Shown here in pieces: positions 1 through 11,200 of a DNA stretch of 64,000 nt. The position numbers were made by a program, and so were the translations under genes. The notes below the pieces were generated by a model. That model had not been told where the DNA came from. It searched no databases and was given only the letters and a program-made list of their open reading frames with translations. Location: assembly GCF_964355755.1 (NCBI RefSeq), contig NC_092679.1, positions 15,304,932-15,368,931 on the forward strand, given 5' to 3'. Source of the DNA: Antedon mediterranea (lineage: Eukaryota; Echinodermata; Crinoidea; Comatulida; Antedonidae). The stretch's first letter is position 1. Every line of letters starts with the position of its first letter.

Positions 1-256
1 TTGTCGATTGTACTTGTCCCAACAGAACTATTAACTCTACAAAATGCTATTGCATAAATTCCGTCTTCGAGACATTCATATTTCCTAGAAACCGTTTCCG
101 TATACGTAGGTTCAGATGTATGCCTACAAGCAGACCAGTAGTCGTAGCAACAATCACCAAAGTATTCGCAGGCAGCATCGCATCCACATTCTTTTTCCCG
201 AATAGGTGGATTGCCACATCTATCATCTGAGTCTTCTTCATCGCAAAGATGAAATC
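1..256 (-). CDS. Somatomedin-B domain exon, partial (probable secreted or receptor protein)
   Basis: Read on the minus strand after an acceptor ending TTTGCCCAG, in phase 1, this exon encodes an eight-cysteine somatomedin-B pattern (C, RC, EC, GCDAAC, GDCCYD, SAC) followed by a YEC...AFC stretch. In the receptor at 41.3 kb the same order occurs: a phase-1 exon opens with a somatomedin-B domain and then a Cys-bearing segment (TKCFK...VSCLD). Somatomedin-B domains are small disulfide knots in extracellular proteins. The likeness in phase and order suggests a paralogue of that 7TM receptor, but no membrane helix is in view because the exon runs off the window, so a soluble protein is possible. 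The open frame that begins with Met here is a different, meaningless frame. The domain is well supported; the full gene identity is not. Confidence 0.7.
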
Positions 257-1638
257 CTGGGCAAAATTCAATACCAGTTCTATGTGTGTTGTCTAATTTA
301 AATAAAAAGTTAAACTCAGTTATTGTACAAGTTTGGTGATCGTGATCGTAAACCAAAATCCTAACCCTAACTTATCCCATATTTCGTGATACAACGTCAC
401 ATATTGTATATGATTTACATTATGTATGCCTGCCTAGACGTTAGTCGACGCTATCATCGTTAATCGTTAAAAGTTCAACGATGATCGTTGAAAACGATCA
501 AGTTGAAATGATAACGATAGCGCGAACATTTGAATTTCTAGCGTTGAACGTTTGAGTGGAAACTCCTGTCTTCTTCTCTCGACGTCATCGTAAAGCGAAA
601 GAATAAATAGAGACTCGATCCCCTGCCTCTCATAGTGTAGGAGACGTGGGCCTAGGCATACTACTATCTCTCTAATGATGGTTCTTCGTTCTGAGTAGGC
701 CTATCCTAGTCCAAATAGCATTTTGGACTAGGCTGAAGACTTAGACCTACCTATATCCCCACGCCTACTTTCCGGAACATCATTTTATACAGTCACTTTT
801 GCAGGGCTAGGCCTAGCTTTGACCGCGCCGCAATGCAACAAAAATAAATGTAGTCAGCAGAATTTTTCATCAATTACGTGACGTCATGTTCTGTATCGCC
901 AAGATGATTGGTCAGTTCTTACGTTTTAGCGTTGCGATATCGCTATAGTGGAACTGGATTCAACTCTTGCGATTGTCAACGTTTGCTACTTGTACCGTCG
1001 ATTAATACACCTTTTTCTGTAAATCGCCGACGATTTGTATCATCGTCGTTAGTTAAAAGTACCTTTGCCTATAAATCGTTCAAATTTCAATGTTTACGTA
1101 GGAGATTGCCGATTATTGTCATCGATAGCGTCGAATAACGTCGACATGAAAACAGGCTTTAAGAGCTTTGCACACCTGTTGATGTAAATAAAATCGCGTC
1201 TTAATGTTCCGTTTTCACGACGCTCTATACGGCTCGCACCCAATCATTTTACTTTATAATGCGAGTAAAGAAGCTGACGCTGCACAGGAGGAAGATGAGG
1301 TTTGAAAGACCCTTCAACCTAAACTTCACTTCGTGAAAATAGAATTTCGTCTTTCACATTATGACATTATTTTTCGTACCATCGCCCTCATATACAATGA
1401 ACTATTCAGAAGGAAAAAACAAAAAAATACTCACTATACGACGTGGACGTTAGTGGGGGAATAACGTTGCTAAGAACGATAACTAGATAACATACTCTAA
1501 AAATCTGTTGAGCTTGTAGCCCTACTTTCATTTTACGATCTGGAAAACAATTTCAATTAGATGTTTTAAAAATGATGTGAATACTTAGTAAAGTATATTA
1601 TACAAACAAGAAAATCATTATTGCATGATGTATAGAGA
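257..1638. other. Intron or intergenic DNA, no gene seen
   Basis: This lies upstream of the somatomedin-B exon on its strand. It holds short self-complementary stretches around GATCGTTGAAAACGATC near 484 and several TAGGCCTA octamers. The 76-codon open frame at 908-1138 has no recognisable similarity and no splice context, so I see nothing coding. Confidence 0.5.
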
Positions 1639-1640
1639 TA

Positions 1641-1691
<51 letters not shown>

Positions 1692-1812
1692 TTTAAACGA
1701 TAAGATGAGGAAATCTATGAGTATGAGAATGAGAAAAAGTCGCCCCAACCGTGACTCGAACCCGGACTTTCTGCTTGATATGCAGCTGTCCTAACCATTA
1801 GACCACTGGGGC
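1639..1812 (-). repeat. tRNA-derived SINE with (TA)n tail
   Basis: On the minus strand, 1812-1742 folds like a tRNA: a seven-pair acceptor arm (GCCCCAG with TTGGGGC), an A box including TGGTCTAATGG, a B box GGGTTCGAGTC, and an anticodon loop ATATCAA that would read ATC. The head is followed by a tail of about 55 bases and then a pure TA tract at 1644-1686. A second copy with the same tail lies at 30089-30188. tRNA head, unique tail and simple-repeat end define a SINE. A functional tRNA is unlikely, because the anticodon would be an unusual Asp reading and the unit is dispersed together with its tail. Confidence 0.65.
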
Positions 1813-2440
1813 TTTCATGGTATTGTTCAAACTCGATTGGAGCGACTCTTTAACATTATCGGCATGGTACAGCGGAACAGTACTAGACTATACATAAAAT
1901 GTATATTAAAATATTTGCAAACGGATGGTGTTCAGTTCATTTGTAATTGAGCAATAATCAACCGTTTCTGTTAAAAGACAGTTATATTTTTTACCGGGTA
2001 ATTTTCTTCATTGAAAAAACTGATCGATTGTAAATTTACTTACGGTACTTTAATACTGCAGTATAGCCCCTTTGGGACATCCCTGCTTAGGGAAACTCGT
2101 TTTAAGTGGATACGGTGGAAAATCTCTATTAAGGGGACAAAATTACTTACCTGTTAACTTACAAATTGCCAAGCATAGAGCATTCTTTTGATCGAAGACC
2201 AATCCTACTGTATTAACAAAACATAGGCACATTTCAATTTCAATTGCAAGATGTCGTTTCGTCACCCTACAACTTATTCTGTAAACATTGTCTCTGTTAC
2301 ATCGCATGAAGTGGGATTTACGGAGAAACCAGGTTTTTATACGTTCATTACAACGTCTTGAAATCAATGTTTTATGATGTTAATCGTAAATAGAACAATA
2401 TTCATATTCTAAGTTTGAACAAGACGGATGACTATTGTAT
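1813..2440. other. Gene-free stretch, nothing recognised
   Basis: AT-rich DNA. The 74-codon open frame at 2143-2367 on the minus strand shows no motif, splice context or repeat relationship that I can recognise. Confidence 0.4.
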
Positions 2441-3090
2441 AATAAAATAATTTGATAATAATTTTTAAAAATGAATGGCTTACTTTTCATAATTAAAATG
2501 ATACATTTTAATTATCTCATAGTACAGTGTAGTATTAGATTGATTTATGGATACAATAAATATAAGTTTAACTAATATAAGTAAGCGTTGGAGATCGGGA
2601 TTAATGACAATAGGGTCTACTCTTTAGGGTTCAGCATAATAAACAAACAAACGAATATAATAGTAAACAAAAAAAGAAAGCTTTGTTTATATAGTTTGAA
2701 CAATGTAAGACAGATGAATAATGTATAATCAAATAATATAATAATAATTATACAAAATCAATGGCTTACTTTTCATAATTAAAATGATACATTTTAATTA
2801 ACTCATAGTACAGTATAGCATTAGATTTATTAATGAATACAATAAATATAAGTTTAACTAATATACTGTTACGGGCTCGCTCGTTAGGCTGAAACCAACA
2901 ATAAGAACATAACAAAACACGTTGTAGTTGTCGTCCATCTTTATTCATCTCCTCTTTTACTCTAGAGGGCTCACTTCCGTGTGACAAACCCATCACAATA
3001 CTGTAAGTAAGCCTGTAACGTTGGAGACCGGGATTAATGGCGTTAGGGCCTACACTTTAATGGGGCCCTTATGGTTCAATGTAATAAAAA
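2441..3090. repeat. Local direct duplication, second copy split by about 130-bp insert
   Basis: Sequence 2446-2660 recurs at about 2740-3080. Both copies share ATGGCTTACTTTTCATAATT, a palindromic AAAATGATACATTTTAATTA and the end GTTGGAGA(T/C)CGGGATTAATG. In the second copy about 130 bp (2874-3003, beginning CTGTTACGGGCTCGCTCG) interrupt the unit right after CTAATATA. The first copy shows the uninterrupted state, so the insert came after the duplication. Confidence 0.6.
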
Positions 3091-4983
3091 AAAAAATTAC
3101 TGGTTTATGCAAATTTTTATAAAGTTTACTGTTTTAATGCAAATTGTTATTTAAGTTTATAACTTACTAGTGTTACTAGCTGATGCACATCAAATAAACG
3201 ATGAATTTCCTTGCCTCACTTGAAACTTCGATTTGCCAACTAATAAATAAATACTATACTTCTTATTGAAGAAATAATTCCATCTGGATGGATTTAAATG
3301 AAAATATGCAAACAAGTTCAGTTGAAAGATCTTGACTATGGAAATATACAAATTGAATTTTGTATAGTCTAGTTTAAAAAAGACTTATAAATGAGCGAAT
3401 AAGATATTCGATATGCTCACCTTCTTGCCATTTACTTGGCCTTTTTTTTAAAGTGGCACTCGAACATTTTGGAGAGATGGTACCAATATTAACACCAATA
3501 AAAACCACCAATTAAATAGTTTGTATGAGTTTGCTTCAGTAATAGCAATGAAGGGTTAAATTACTAAGTTAATTTTTTTTACTTATTTTACTGAGTGAAA
3601 TTTCACTCTCTGGTAATGGGGACAACGTCGCGATTTTGTGTATGCTAATCTGTCTTCTGCACACATCATTTAGGCCTAGCCAATGGGGTTGTAAATATGA
3701 CGAAACATAGAAAGGTGTGTTATTTGCAATGACTTCCCATATTTGCTCGTCCTCACTAAAAATAGCATTTTAGCTAATTTACTATGGTACTTTACGTGAT
3801 GCATTCAGAACTGTGGTGAGAAATTGTTGAGTTACCAAGTTCATGAAAGTAACTTCAATCTGATAATAAATTAGGTTCGTTTATGATATCAATAAATAAT
3901 AAACATTCATATTCATTTAACTTTAACAATATGAAATTAATGATGTCAACTTAATCAAAAAATTGTTTTAATATCATTTTAAGAGTTATTATTTATTTAT
4001 TGGGTTATTTAGTCCATTTTCGACTTTAATGTGATCATAACAAAATTATTCCTACTAATTGATTGATTGATTACTTACTACTTATTCCTTATATTGAATT
4101 AATTCACTTTAGTTAATCCTTGTAGTGGTGGGTAATATGTAATAACTAGAACGTCGATTCGATATTAAGGTCGTGAGGTAATTTCCCGCATGATCGTAAT
4201 CAAAACGGTGCTGGGTTTGGTCTACTAGCGTTCCTGCTCCCAACCAGTACATCCATTCATAGAAGCCTTGATGAAGTAAGCCTATCTGGTGGTGATCATA
4301 GAACGGTCCCGAGATAACGACTATACTTCGGCTTTAGTCGATAGAAGATTGAAATATTGTTAGAGATAGAGTATACGATGTTTGATTATGTGTAGATGTG
4401 TGATTTGTTCTATTATTCAAATGATGTTCCGCATAATAATGAAATGAAGATAGTAGTTGGGTGTAATGATTTTGTATATCAATTAATTATCCTAGACTGT
4501 ATATTATGCGATAAATATTATTTTATATATATATTTTTTAATATTTATTGTTATGATTATAATATTAATAAAAAGATATTTGTTAGTATAAATTTAATTT
4601 AAATATAGATATAAAGAAGAAAAGAAAAGAGATTATAGAGCGGCTATTCCTGAATATACAATACTAAGTATCGTAATTTTAAATTTATACATTTTAGGCG
4701 ATCTTGTCAAATGTCAAGCGCCTATAGCCTGCCACGTTTCGATATTAAATATTGAACTTGATCGATTTTCCTGGCAGATCTCCTAACTCTCCCGAGAATA
4801 GTACAAGCGTCCAGGTATTTCGAGTCTTCTCCCGCTCTCCCGCTAAAATGCAATTTCTTATGATATAGGGTAAACAAAAAACTATCCAGATATTTATCGT
4901 ATCTCGTATCTACTACTCTTGACAGAGAATATTAAACGAACTAGCATCGGTCCATAAGTAGTTTGTAATAATGTATGCTTTGC
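3091..4983. other. Gene-free AT-rich stretch
   Basis: No coding exon, RNA gene or repeat family was recognised. Open frames here, such as 4396-4602, are low-complexity and AT-driven. Confidence 0.4.
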
Positions 4984-5457
4984 TTAAAGATGTATTGTCA
5001 CTTGAAACACAAAAAATGAAGGTCAAAATATTCTAATTTTAAATTGGCCATATCAAAGTAATTTTAAAGTTAAGTTGAAAATTCGAGCCAAAAACAACAA
5101 GTTTACGTAATTAACAGGTAAATTAATTTGATTACATTTCGTCCGGAAAATCGTCGCGAGCCAAAGTAAACAAAAATTTCAAACCACGAGTATGCATTAT
5201 GCATGATGCTAATTATTTTAAAATGTGTTTTCACACATATCGCGAGGAAGTTTTATGATTATGCATACAGAGTAGCCAAACAAGCGCGTTGCCTTATGAG
5301 ATATGTTTTGTTGACTGGAAGTCCAAGTAATTTTTTGAACAAAAAAAACATCTGTATTTCAGTTAAATGATTTTTCGACAAATTTTTGGTGAAAGTTAAT
5401 AACTATTATAATAGTTCAAAATGACCCACTTTAGTCAAAGGGACAATACATCTTTAA
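4984..5457. mobile_element. TTAA-flanked MITE (piggyBac-like family), long copy
   Basis: The element begins TTAAAGATGTATTGTC and ends with the inverse, GACAATACATCTTTAA, so TTAA stands at both ends as in piggyBac target duplications. The inside is non-coding. Related copies are at 6013, 31763 and 39286. It is non-autonomous. Assignment to piggyBac rests only on the TTAA ends. Confidence 0.65.
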
Positions 5458-6012
5458 TAAGTGAAATAACGAGCTGGGACCGTATTTTCCGCCTTTACAA
5501 TGTTTATTTATAGGTGCCACTGATAGCGCTGTCTAAAATTTGGTCTATTTTTAAAATAATTAAAATGTTATAATAAGTGCCCTATTGGACTTTGTGCTGT
5601 AAATTTATGTTACATTGAAGAAATCATTATCGTCCTTTGCATGTATCAAATATTATGTCATACCGCCCTCACACTCACTCACACCAGGAAATAATCAACC
5701 AATCACTCACACTCACTCACACCAGGAAATAATCAACCAATCAAAATGCCAACTCTTCTACACACAATGCTTCACAAAAGAGAAATACAACCCATAATCG
5801 TCGGGGGTGGAAATGTTGTTTTTTGTAGCAGCATGGAGAAATGGTAGCAGTAATTATATCGCACCTGCTTCTTCTTACCTTAGAAGGGTCCTCGGCGATT
5901 CGATCCAGCGCAACATTGCCTTTAAAATTGTTTTAAACCAAAGCGAACAAGAAGCAATTCCTCTACACAGCATTTTTTGATTATAATAAATGTTTCTTTT
6001 ATTTATTTATAT
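5458..6012. other. Gene-free stretch with a two-copy 38-bp tandem repeat
   Basis: At 5668-5743 a 38-bp unit containing CTCACACCAGGAAATAATC is present twice in tandem. Nothing else was recognised. Confidence 0.45.
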
Positions 6013-6240
6013 TTAAAGATGGATTGTCCCCCAACAAAATGAAGATTAATAAAGTAAAACTTTCAATTTTGAAGCCATTTTGTAAGTCAGTCGCTTCCGT
6101 GAAAACTTGTTGGAAAACAAAATAAACAAAAACAATTTAAAACAAAAAACACCATGGGCTGGCAGCCGATTTGACTATTTTCTTTTTCTATGAATTACAG
6201 TTAAAAAAAAAAATTTGGATCAAATCTAAAGAAAACATTA
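6013..6240. mobile_element. TTAA MITE, 3'-incomplete copy
   Basis: It starts TTAAAGATGGATTGTCCCCC and carries the family's internal GGCTGGCAGCC landmark near 6161-6171. The right terminal repeat is not found, so the copy is truncated or decayed. Confidence 0.55.
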
Positions 6241-6452
6241 AAATGGCAATTTAACCAAAAACATTGAAATATATATTGTAGTATTTTAAAATGTATATTT
6301 CTTTAACCTACTTAAATTACATTTAATTTAATTACAAAACATGTTTTTGTAATGTATTGGTCATTAGGCAATTCGGCAACCTATAGTGTTTGTTATAATC
6401 CACTCAATATGGTATTCCTAATATTGTGAAAACTTTCCGTTTCGCTACCAGC

Positions 6453-6524
6453 GGTTTCGTGGTGTAGTGGTTATCACGTCTGCTTTACACGCAGAAGGTC
6501 CCCGGTTCGAGCCCGGGCGGAACC
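6453..6524 (+). tRNA. tRNA-Val (anticodon TAC)
   Basis: This is a 72-base cloverleaf body. The acceptor arm GGTTTCG pairs with CGGAACC, the D arm contains the A box TGGTGTAGTGGTTATCAC, the anticodon stem TCTGC/GCAGA closes the loop TTTACAC (anticodon TAC, valine), and the T arm carries GGTTCGAGCCC. A poly-T stretch serving as Pol III terminator follows at 6529. There is no intron. The base after the acceptor arm, the discriminator, is T, whereas animal tRNA-Val normally has A. It is the first of a tandem cluster of near-identical units. Confidence 0.9.
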
Positions 6525-7451
6525 TTGATTTTTTTTCTATGCCACACCACCAGTACATTACAATAATTTTGTTGAATGTTTACACTTTTCTTGTTTTTAT
6601 ATGTTCTTTGTTTATGCTGTAAATGGTCAATGATGCATAACCTACGTAATTTTTTACGATTTTTTAGAAACACCAATTACCTTAAAGCCCCATTCCCTAC
6701 GTTTTTTAGATGTAATTTAAGATCACAAACTATATTTAATGTAAAAATAATACTATATGGTCCTATTCCGATAACTTTTTTCGTCTTTAAACGGTTAAAA
6801 ATGTGAAAAATAAGTCGATTTTAATAATTATAGCGGCCCGCTATAAATCCCAAAATGCATTGCGCGCGGATTGATATTTTTGTTTTTCACCTGTAATTCG
6901 CCCACTTTTCGATCGATCGTGAGGCCAAAACAAATGGAAGACTCCTAACTTTTCAGCGAAAATACCGGGTTTTCCCCAATTTGTATCAACGGAGTCTGGC
7001 AAAAATAGAAAGACAATTAATGCAGCAACTATACAACGTCAGGCTAGGTATATAGCTAGCGTACGATGTTCGCACGTTACCGATGTTTACCAGCTAGGCC
7101 TACAAAACTAAGCCTAGCCAGGCTAGGCCTAAGACCGTCCACGAGAGGTCGATCGCCGCGAGCTACTTAGGTAGTGCATTGTTTCTCACTTTTTATCATA
7201 ATTTACCATAAAACGTATATTTAAGACAAGGAATGACATGGTTTAATGTTTTTAAAGTGATATATATGTATTATTTTCCAAAAAACGTCCAAAATTGCAG
7301 GGAAGGGGTCTTTAATTTACTCTTTCCTCTGTATAGGCCTACAGTCGTTTCTGAAATTTCAGGAACCATTTGTGATATCAGCTGTTTTAGGGTGTACACG
7401 ATAATTCTCCCAAATTAACCTGGGCGTGTTATTTCCCATGTTCGTATCGGC
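6525..7451. other. Spacer between tRNA-Val genes
   Basis: AT-rich spacer with several TAGGCCTA octamers (7093-7130, 7333). Open frames at 6576-6806 and 7233-7418 show no motif. Confidence 0.4.
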
Positions 7452-7523
7452 GGTTTCGTGGTGTAGTGGTTATCACGTCTGCTTCACACGCAGAAGGTCC
7501 CCGGTTCGAGCCCGGGCGGAACC
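7452..7523 (+). tRNA. tRNA-Val (anticodon CAC)
   Basis: Identical in body to the copy at 6453 except for the anticodon loop TTCACAC, which gives anticodon CAC, also valine. The acceptor, D and T arms are intact and TTTTTT follows from 7526. The discriminator base is again T. A single base in the anticodon distinguishes the two isoacceptors, so one probably arose from the other by duplication within this cluster. Confidence 0.9.
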
Positions 7524-7745
7524 TCTTTTTTGTTAACACGCAATTTATATTTTTACATACTGTTTAGGCAATTCCTCTACGTTACTGAATACCACGTTTG
7601 TTCCTTTTCCACCAAATACTAATAAATACAACTTTTTTGTGATTTTTGCCTGTAATTTTGCATTTACCATTCTGGATGGTGTCGCTACACAGACAGTTCT
7701 CTCTCAAATGTCCTTGACAGTTTATTTATGTTGATTTGTATCAGC

Positions 7746-7817
7746 GGTTTCGTGGTGTAGTGGTTATCACGTCTGCTTTACACGCAGAAGGTCCCCGGTT
7801 CGAGCCCGGGCGGAACC
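7746..7817 (+). tRNA. tRNA-Val (anticodon TAC)
   Basis: Full cloverleaf with loop TTTACAC, the same arms as the other copies and a T discriminator. ATTTTT follows as terminator. It lies about 220 bases after the CAC copy. Confidence 0.9.
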
Positions 7818-8017
7818 TGATTTTTGATTGATAGGCTTTTTTTATTGAAAAATATCTTTTTAAAATTATTATTTTAAAACTTAATTTACTGATTCAGCTG
7901 TTATTGATATACATATTTCTTTCAAGACTTGCCGTCCTGGCTTTTACATTTTTGTTGATTAATTTGTGTAATTAAGAGGGCACAATGTGTAACCCACAGC
8001 GTTGTGTTATTATAAGC
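7818..8017. other. Spacer, nothing recognised
   Basis: AT-rich spacer between tRNA units. Confidence 0.4.
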
Positions 8018-8079
8018 GGCTTCGTAGTGTAGTGGTTATCACGTCTGCTTAACACGCAGAAGGTCCCCCGGGCGAAATC
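8018..8079 (+). pseudogene. tRNA-Val pseudogene (loop AAC, T arm deleted)
   Basis: The D arm and anticodon arm are kept, and the loop TTAACAC would read AAC, valine. The T stem-loop is collapsed: GGTCCCC runs straight into CGGGCG, removing the GGTTCGAG B box. The acceptor arm is mismatched (GGCTTCG against CGAAATC). Without a B box it should not be transcribed by Pol III. Confidence 0.85.
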
Positions 8080-8628
8080 TATGTTTTTTCCCCTACTGTT
8101 AACAATTCATTTACTTTAATGAATACTGTTACCATGTTTATATATACGAGAAGTTAATGTTTATTTATCAATGCTTTTATGTGTATACTGTATATGTATG
8201 CATGAACATTCTTCTGGCATTATTTAAAAAGATAAAGATTTGTAAAAAATAGTCTAAGTTAATATATAGATTATTAAACATAAATTGTGTTAAATGGTAA
8301 TGTATGTACAGTATAAAGAAAAGAATTTAAGATAAATATAAAAATAATAAAAATTCATTAAAAGATGATATGTATAAATTAAAAGAGAAAATTATGGTAA
8401 TTAATGACAATGGGTGATTACAACAACAAAAATACAATGTTAGAATAATGAAACCACATTAAAAAAAATGAATACTGTACCCCGTTTTTTTCTTTTCCCA
8501 CTAAATTTGTTTGTGTTCATTGCTTGTACTATTTTGTGTCATATAAGGGTCATTGCGGTATGCTATCGCTACACGCATATTTCTCTCAAAGTGATCTTGG
8601 CATTTTATTTACCATGGTTTCTATCAGG
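8080..8628. other. Spacer, nothing recognised
   Basis: AT-rich spacer. The 115-codon open frame beginning at 8468 runs straight through the next tRNA and is not a gene. Confidence 0.45.
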
Positions 8629-8700
8629 GGTTTCGTGGTGTAGTGGTTATCACGTCTGCTTTACACGCAGAAGGTCCCCGGTTCGAGCCCGGGCGGAACC
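8629..8700 (+). tRNA. tRNA-Val (anticodon TAC)
   Basis: Intact cloverleaf identical in arms to the copies at 6453 and 7746, loop TTTACAC, followed immediately by a run of eight T. The discriminator would again be T, the first base of that run. Confidence 0.9.
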
Positions 8701-8748
8701 TTTTTTTTATATAAATTTGTTTTATTTGACTTTTTTAGTTTTTTGTCA

Positions 8749-8893
8749 TAATATAAATCCAAAGTTGCCCGAAAGCTCTGCTAATTTTTCTGGCTGTTTT
8801 AATTTATCGTTTTAATTTAGCTTTTTGCTTATTTTATTTTGTATCTCCATTGGGATCCAGCCACTGATACCCATAGCATTGTCATTTTTCAGT
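8749..8893 (+). repeat. Retroelement end fragment, inverted partner of 10262-10410
   Basis: It shares AAATCCAAAG, GTTGCCCGAAAGCTCTGCTA, TTTTCTGGCTGTTTT and GGATCCAGCCACTGATACCC with the reverse complement of 10262-10410. The motif CTGATGAAGGGC...GCCCGAAAG, complete only in the second copy, resembles a decayed hammerhead core of the kind reported at ends of Penelope-like elements. The family is inferred. Confidence 0.5.
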
Positions 8894-10261
8894 AATTTGC
8901 ATTTTAAGATATTATATATTTTGTCATCATATTCGTACTTGCTTGTTCTGTTTGTATTACACCATTTCATTTTTACCATGTTATTTAAATAACAATAAAT
9001 ATTATCGTATCGTAGACATATAACTCGAGTTGTTAATTAATAAGCTTTTGTGACGTCATCAATAATATTGGTTTTCCTATTTGCAAATAAAAATAAAATT
9101 AGCACGATAACTTAATTGTGAACGTATTACATACAAAGCAAGTAATTTACATTTAGGCAAGTTTAAAATAATTAATTTTTTATGTTGAAATTTCTTTTCT
9201 CCTTCCAGAGGGTGTAACTCATATTTGAGATCACTGACGATATACAATATTGGGTAGATTTAAAGCAAATAATACATTGTGTAATTGTTTCCTGCTTTTC
9301 AAAAACTTTACAGCGTAAATAATATTTTCGAATATTGTTAACCACTTGTACGTCTCTATGGTAGAAATAAGTTTGCTTTTTGTCGCTGGTGGTCCCTAAA
9401 TGTTCGCGGTCCTTATTGGGGAGGCATAATACTGTGTTTTAAATTCACCAAATGTTATCTTTTAAATTGTTATTATTAAACGTCAACGGCGCATGTTCGG
9501 TGGGGTTATGTTCGAAAAATCATTGTAATTAAGCTTAACATTATTTGTCTCGACTTTATTAACGCTCAATTCCCTCACAATGAACAACTAAATACCAACT
9601 TTTGGTCATTATCTAGTCTATTTATTTCTATTAATACAACCTAAGTAAAGAACTTCGATTGGAAATGGCCATTCATAAAACATGGACATCACTAAAGGAG
9701 TTAGTTCACACTGAGCAGTAAGGACTTAATTAGGTTTGGTGTTTGGTCTATACAGACAGATAAAAAGGAAGAAGCTGGCTTTGTGTGGGGCTGGAAAAGA
9801 ACGATTAGAAAGGAATCCAATGAAAAGAGCATCCAATTGAATCAAAACTTAATGACAAATGATCAAGGCAATGAATAAACCCTATTCACAATTGATAACA
9901 CAATTTTCCCATGAAAGGGCCATGGCGTTCTTTAATTGTATGCATTATTTAAGCTAATGATAAGTTACTGTTAGTCTATTACGTGTACTGTCAATACATT
10001 AAGCGAATTATTCTGGGAGTTAAGTTAATATTTTCTTTTCTTTCTTTTTTTATTGAGTCTTATCCGACCTTGTGTTAGACCCGACTTAATTAACCTTATT
10101 GTATTTTGGCATATTGAATTGAACGGACTCCTAATAGTGAACTTGTTTTCGCTAAATATCTCGATTTTTAAATTTCACATGAAAATACCAATACCACCAC
10201 AATGTTTGATATCATCGAGCACCTATATATATATATATAACTATATATAAATCCAAAGGCA
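8894..10261. other. Gene-free stretch
   Basis: No gene was recognised. A short TA tract is at 10224-10240. The open frame at 10053-10250 has no similarity that I can see. Confidence 0.4.
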
Positions 10262-10410
10262 AATTACTGGAAAAAAATGACAATGCTGTGGGTATCAGTG
10301 GCTGGATCTCAATGGAGATACAAAAAAAAAAAGCGAAAAGCTAAATCAAAACGATACAGTAAACAGCCAGAAAAGTTAGCAGAGCTTTCGGGCAACACAG
10401 CCCTTCATCA
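10262..10410 (-). repeat. Retroelement end fragment with hammerhead-like core
   Basis: On the minus strand it reads CACTGATGAAGGGC, a TGTGTT loop, then GCCCGAAAGCTCTG: a CTGATGA box, a GGGC/GCCC stem and a GAAA box. There is one extra A between the first box and the stem, and no convincing outer stem, so it is probably inactive. It is the inverted partner of 8749-8893. Confidence 0.45.
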
Positions 10411-10734
10411 GTGCAAGATATATATATTATACCTTTTGAATGTTTTTGCTATGTATTTTATTTTCGAAATAAAGTTTTACATTACATTACTGGCATCATA
10501 ATGTAATACACGTAGACATATTTACGCAAAATTCAAAATTACGGCATCGTAGTAGGCCCTTCATGTGACGTGCAAGTGATTCGATCATGGAAATGAACGG
10601 GAACAAGAGGACACTTTAATATGTCCCGATGGTGCCCCATTATAGAGGATCTACACCAACTTTAAAAAACATCCATATATTTAGTACGCAATCTATCCAT
10701 TATCCCAATCTAGACTTTTATTTCAAATGTATAC

Positions 10735-11200
10735 GATTTTAGAAGATCTCACACATATCTCCTATTTTATATAACCTCCATTGGCTACCTATTGACTCCC
10801 GTATAAAATATAAGATCCTTTTACTAACATTTAAAGCGCTACTTCTTAAACAACCTACTTATCTCCTTGATCTTCTTCCCACCTACACCCCTCTTGCTTG
10901 TCTTCGTTCGGCTGATCAAAACCTACTACTTGTTCCTAGAATTAACACCAAATCTTATGGACAAAGGTCTTTTATGTTCTCTGCTGCTTCTCTTTGGAAT
11001 TCTCTCCCTCGTCATTTTACTCACTCAACTTCTATTGCTATTTTTAAAAAACTCAAAACGCATCTTTTTAACATTCAATATAAAGCGCCTTTGATTTTTA
11101 CTTCGATTTAGTTGATTCTGGCGCTATACAAATACCTAAATTATTATTATTATTATTATTGTTATTATTAGTGTTATTATTATCATTATTATTATTAAAT
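10735..11200 (+). mobile_element. LINE (CR1/L2-like) 3' end with ATT-repeat tail
   Basis: In one frame from about 10782 to the stop at 11110 the DNA encodes the well-known C-terminal block of LINE reverse transcriptases: LHWLPIDSRIKYKIL, TFKALL, LRSADQNLLLVPR, SYGQRSF and AASLWNSLP in that order. About 25 bases after the stop a (TTA)n-rich tail runs 11140-11200, typical of CR1/L2-type 3' ends. The catalytic part is missing, so this is a dead 5'-truncated copy. The open frame at 10867-11094 is a shifted reading of the same element. Confidence 0.8.

Noticed and set aside
47-271. Membrane-like 74-residue open frame starting with Met
   Set aside because: A different frame of the same exon encodes a perfect somatomedin-B cysteine pattern after a proper acceptor.
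1742-1812. Possible functional tRNA on the minus strand
   Set aside because: It folds like a tRNA, but the loop would read an unusual ATC, one anticodon-stem pair is broken, and the same head plus tail recurs at 30.1 kb, so it is a SINE.
8468-8815. 115-codon open frame
   Set aside because: It reads through an intact tRNA-Val gene and has no similarity elsewhere.
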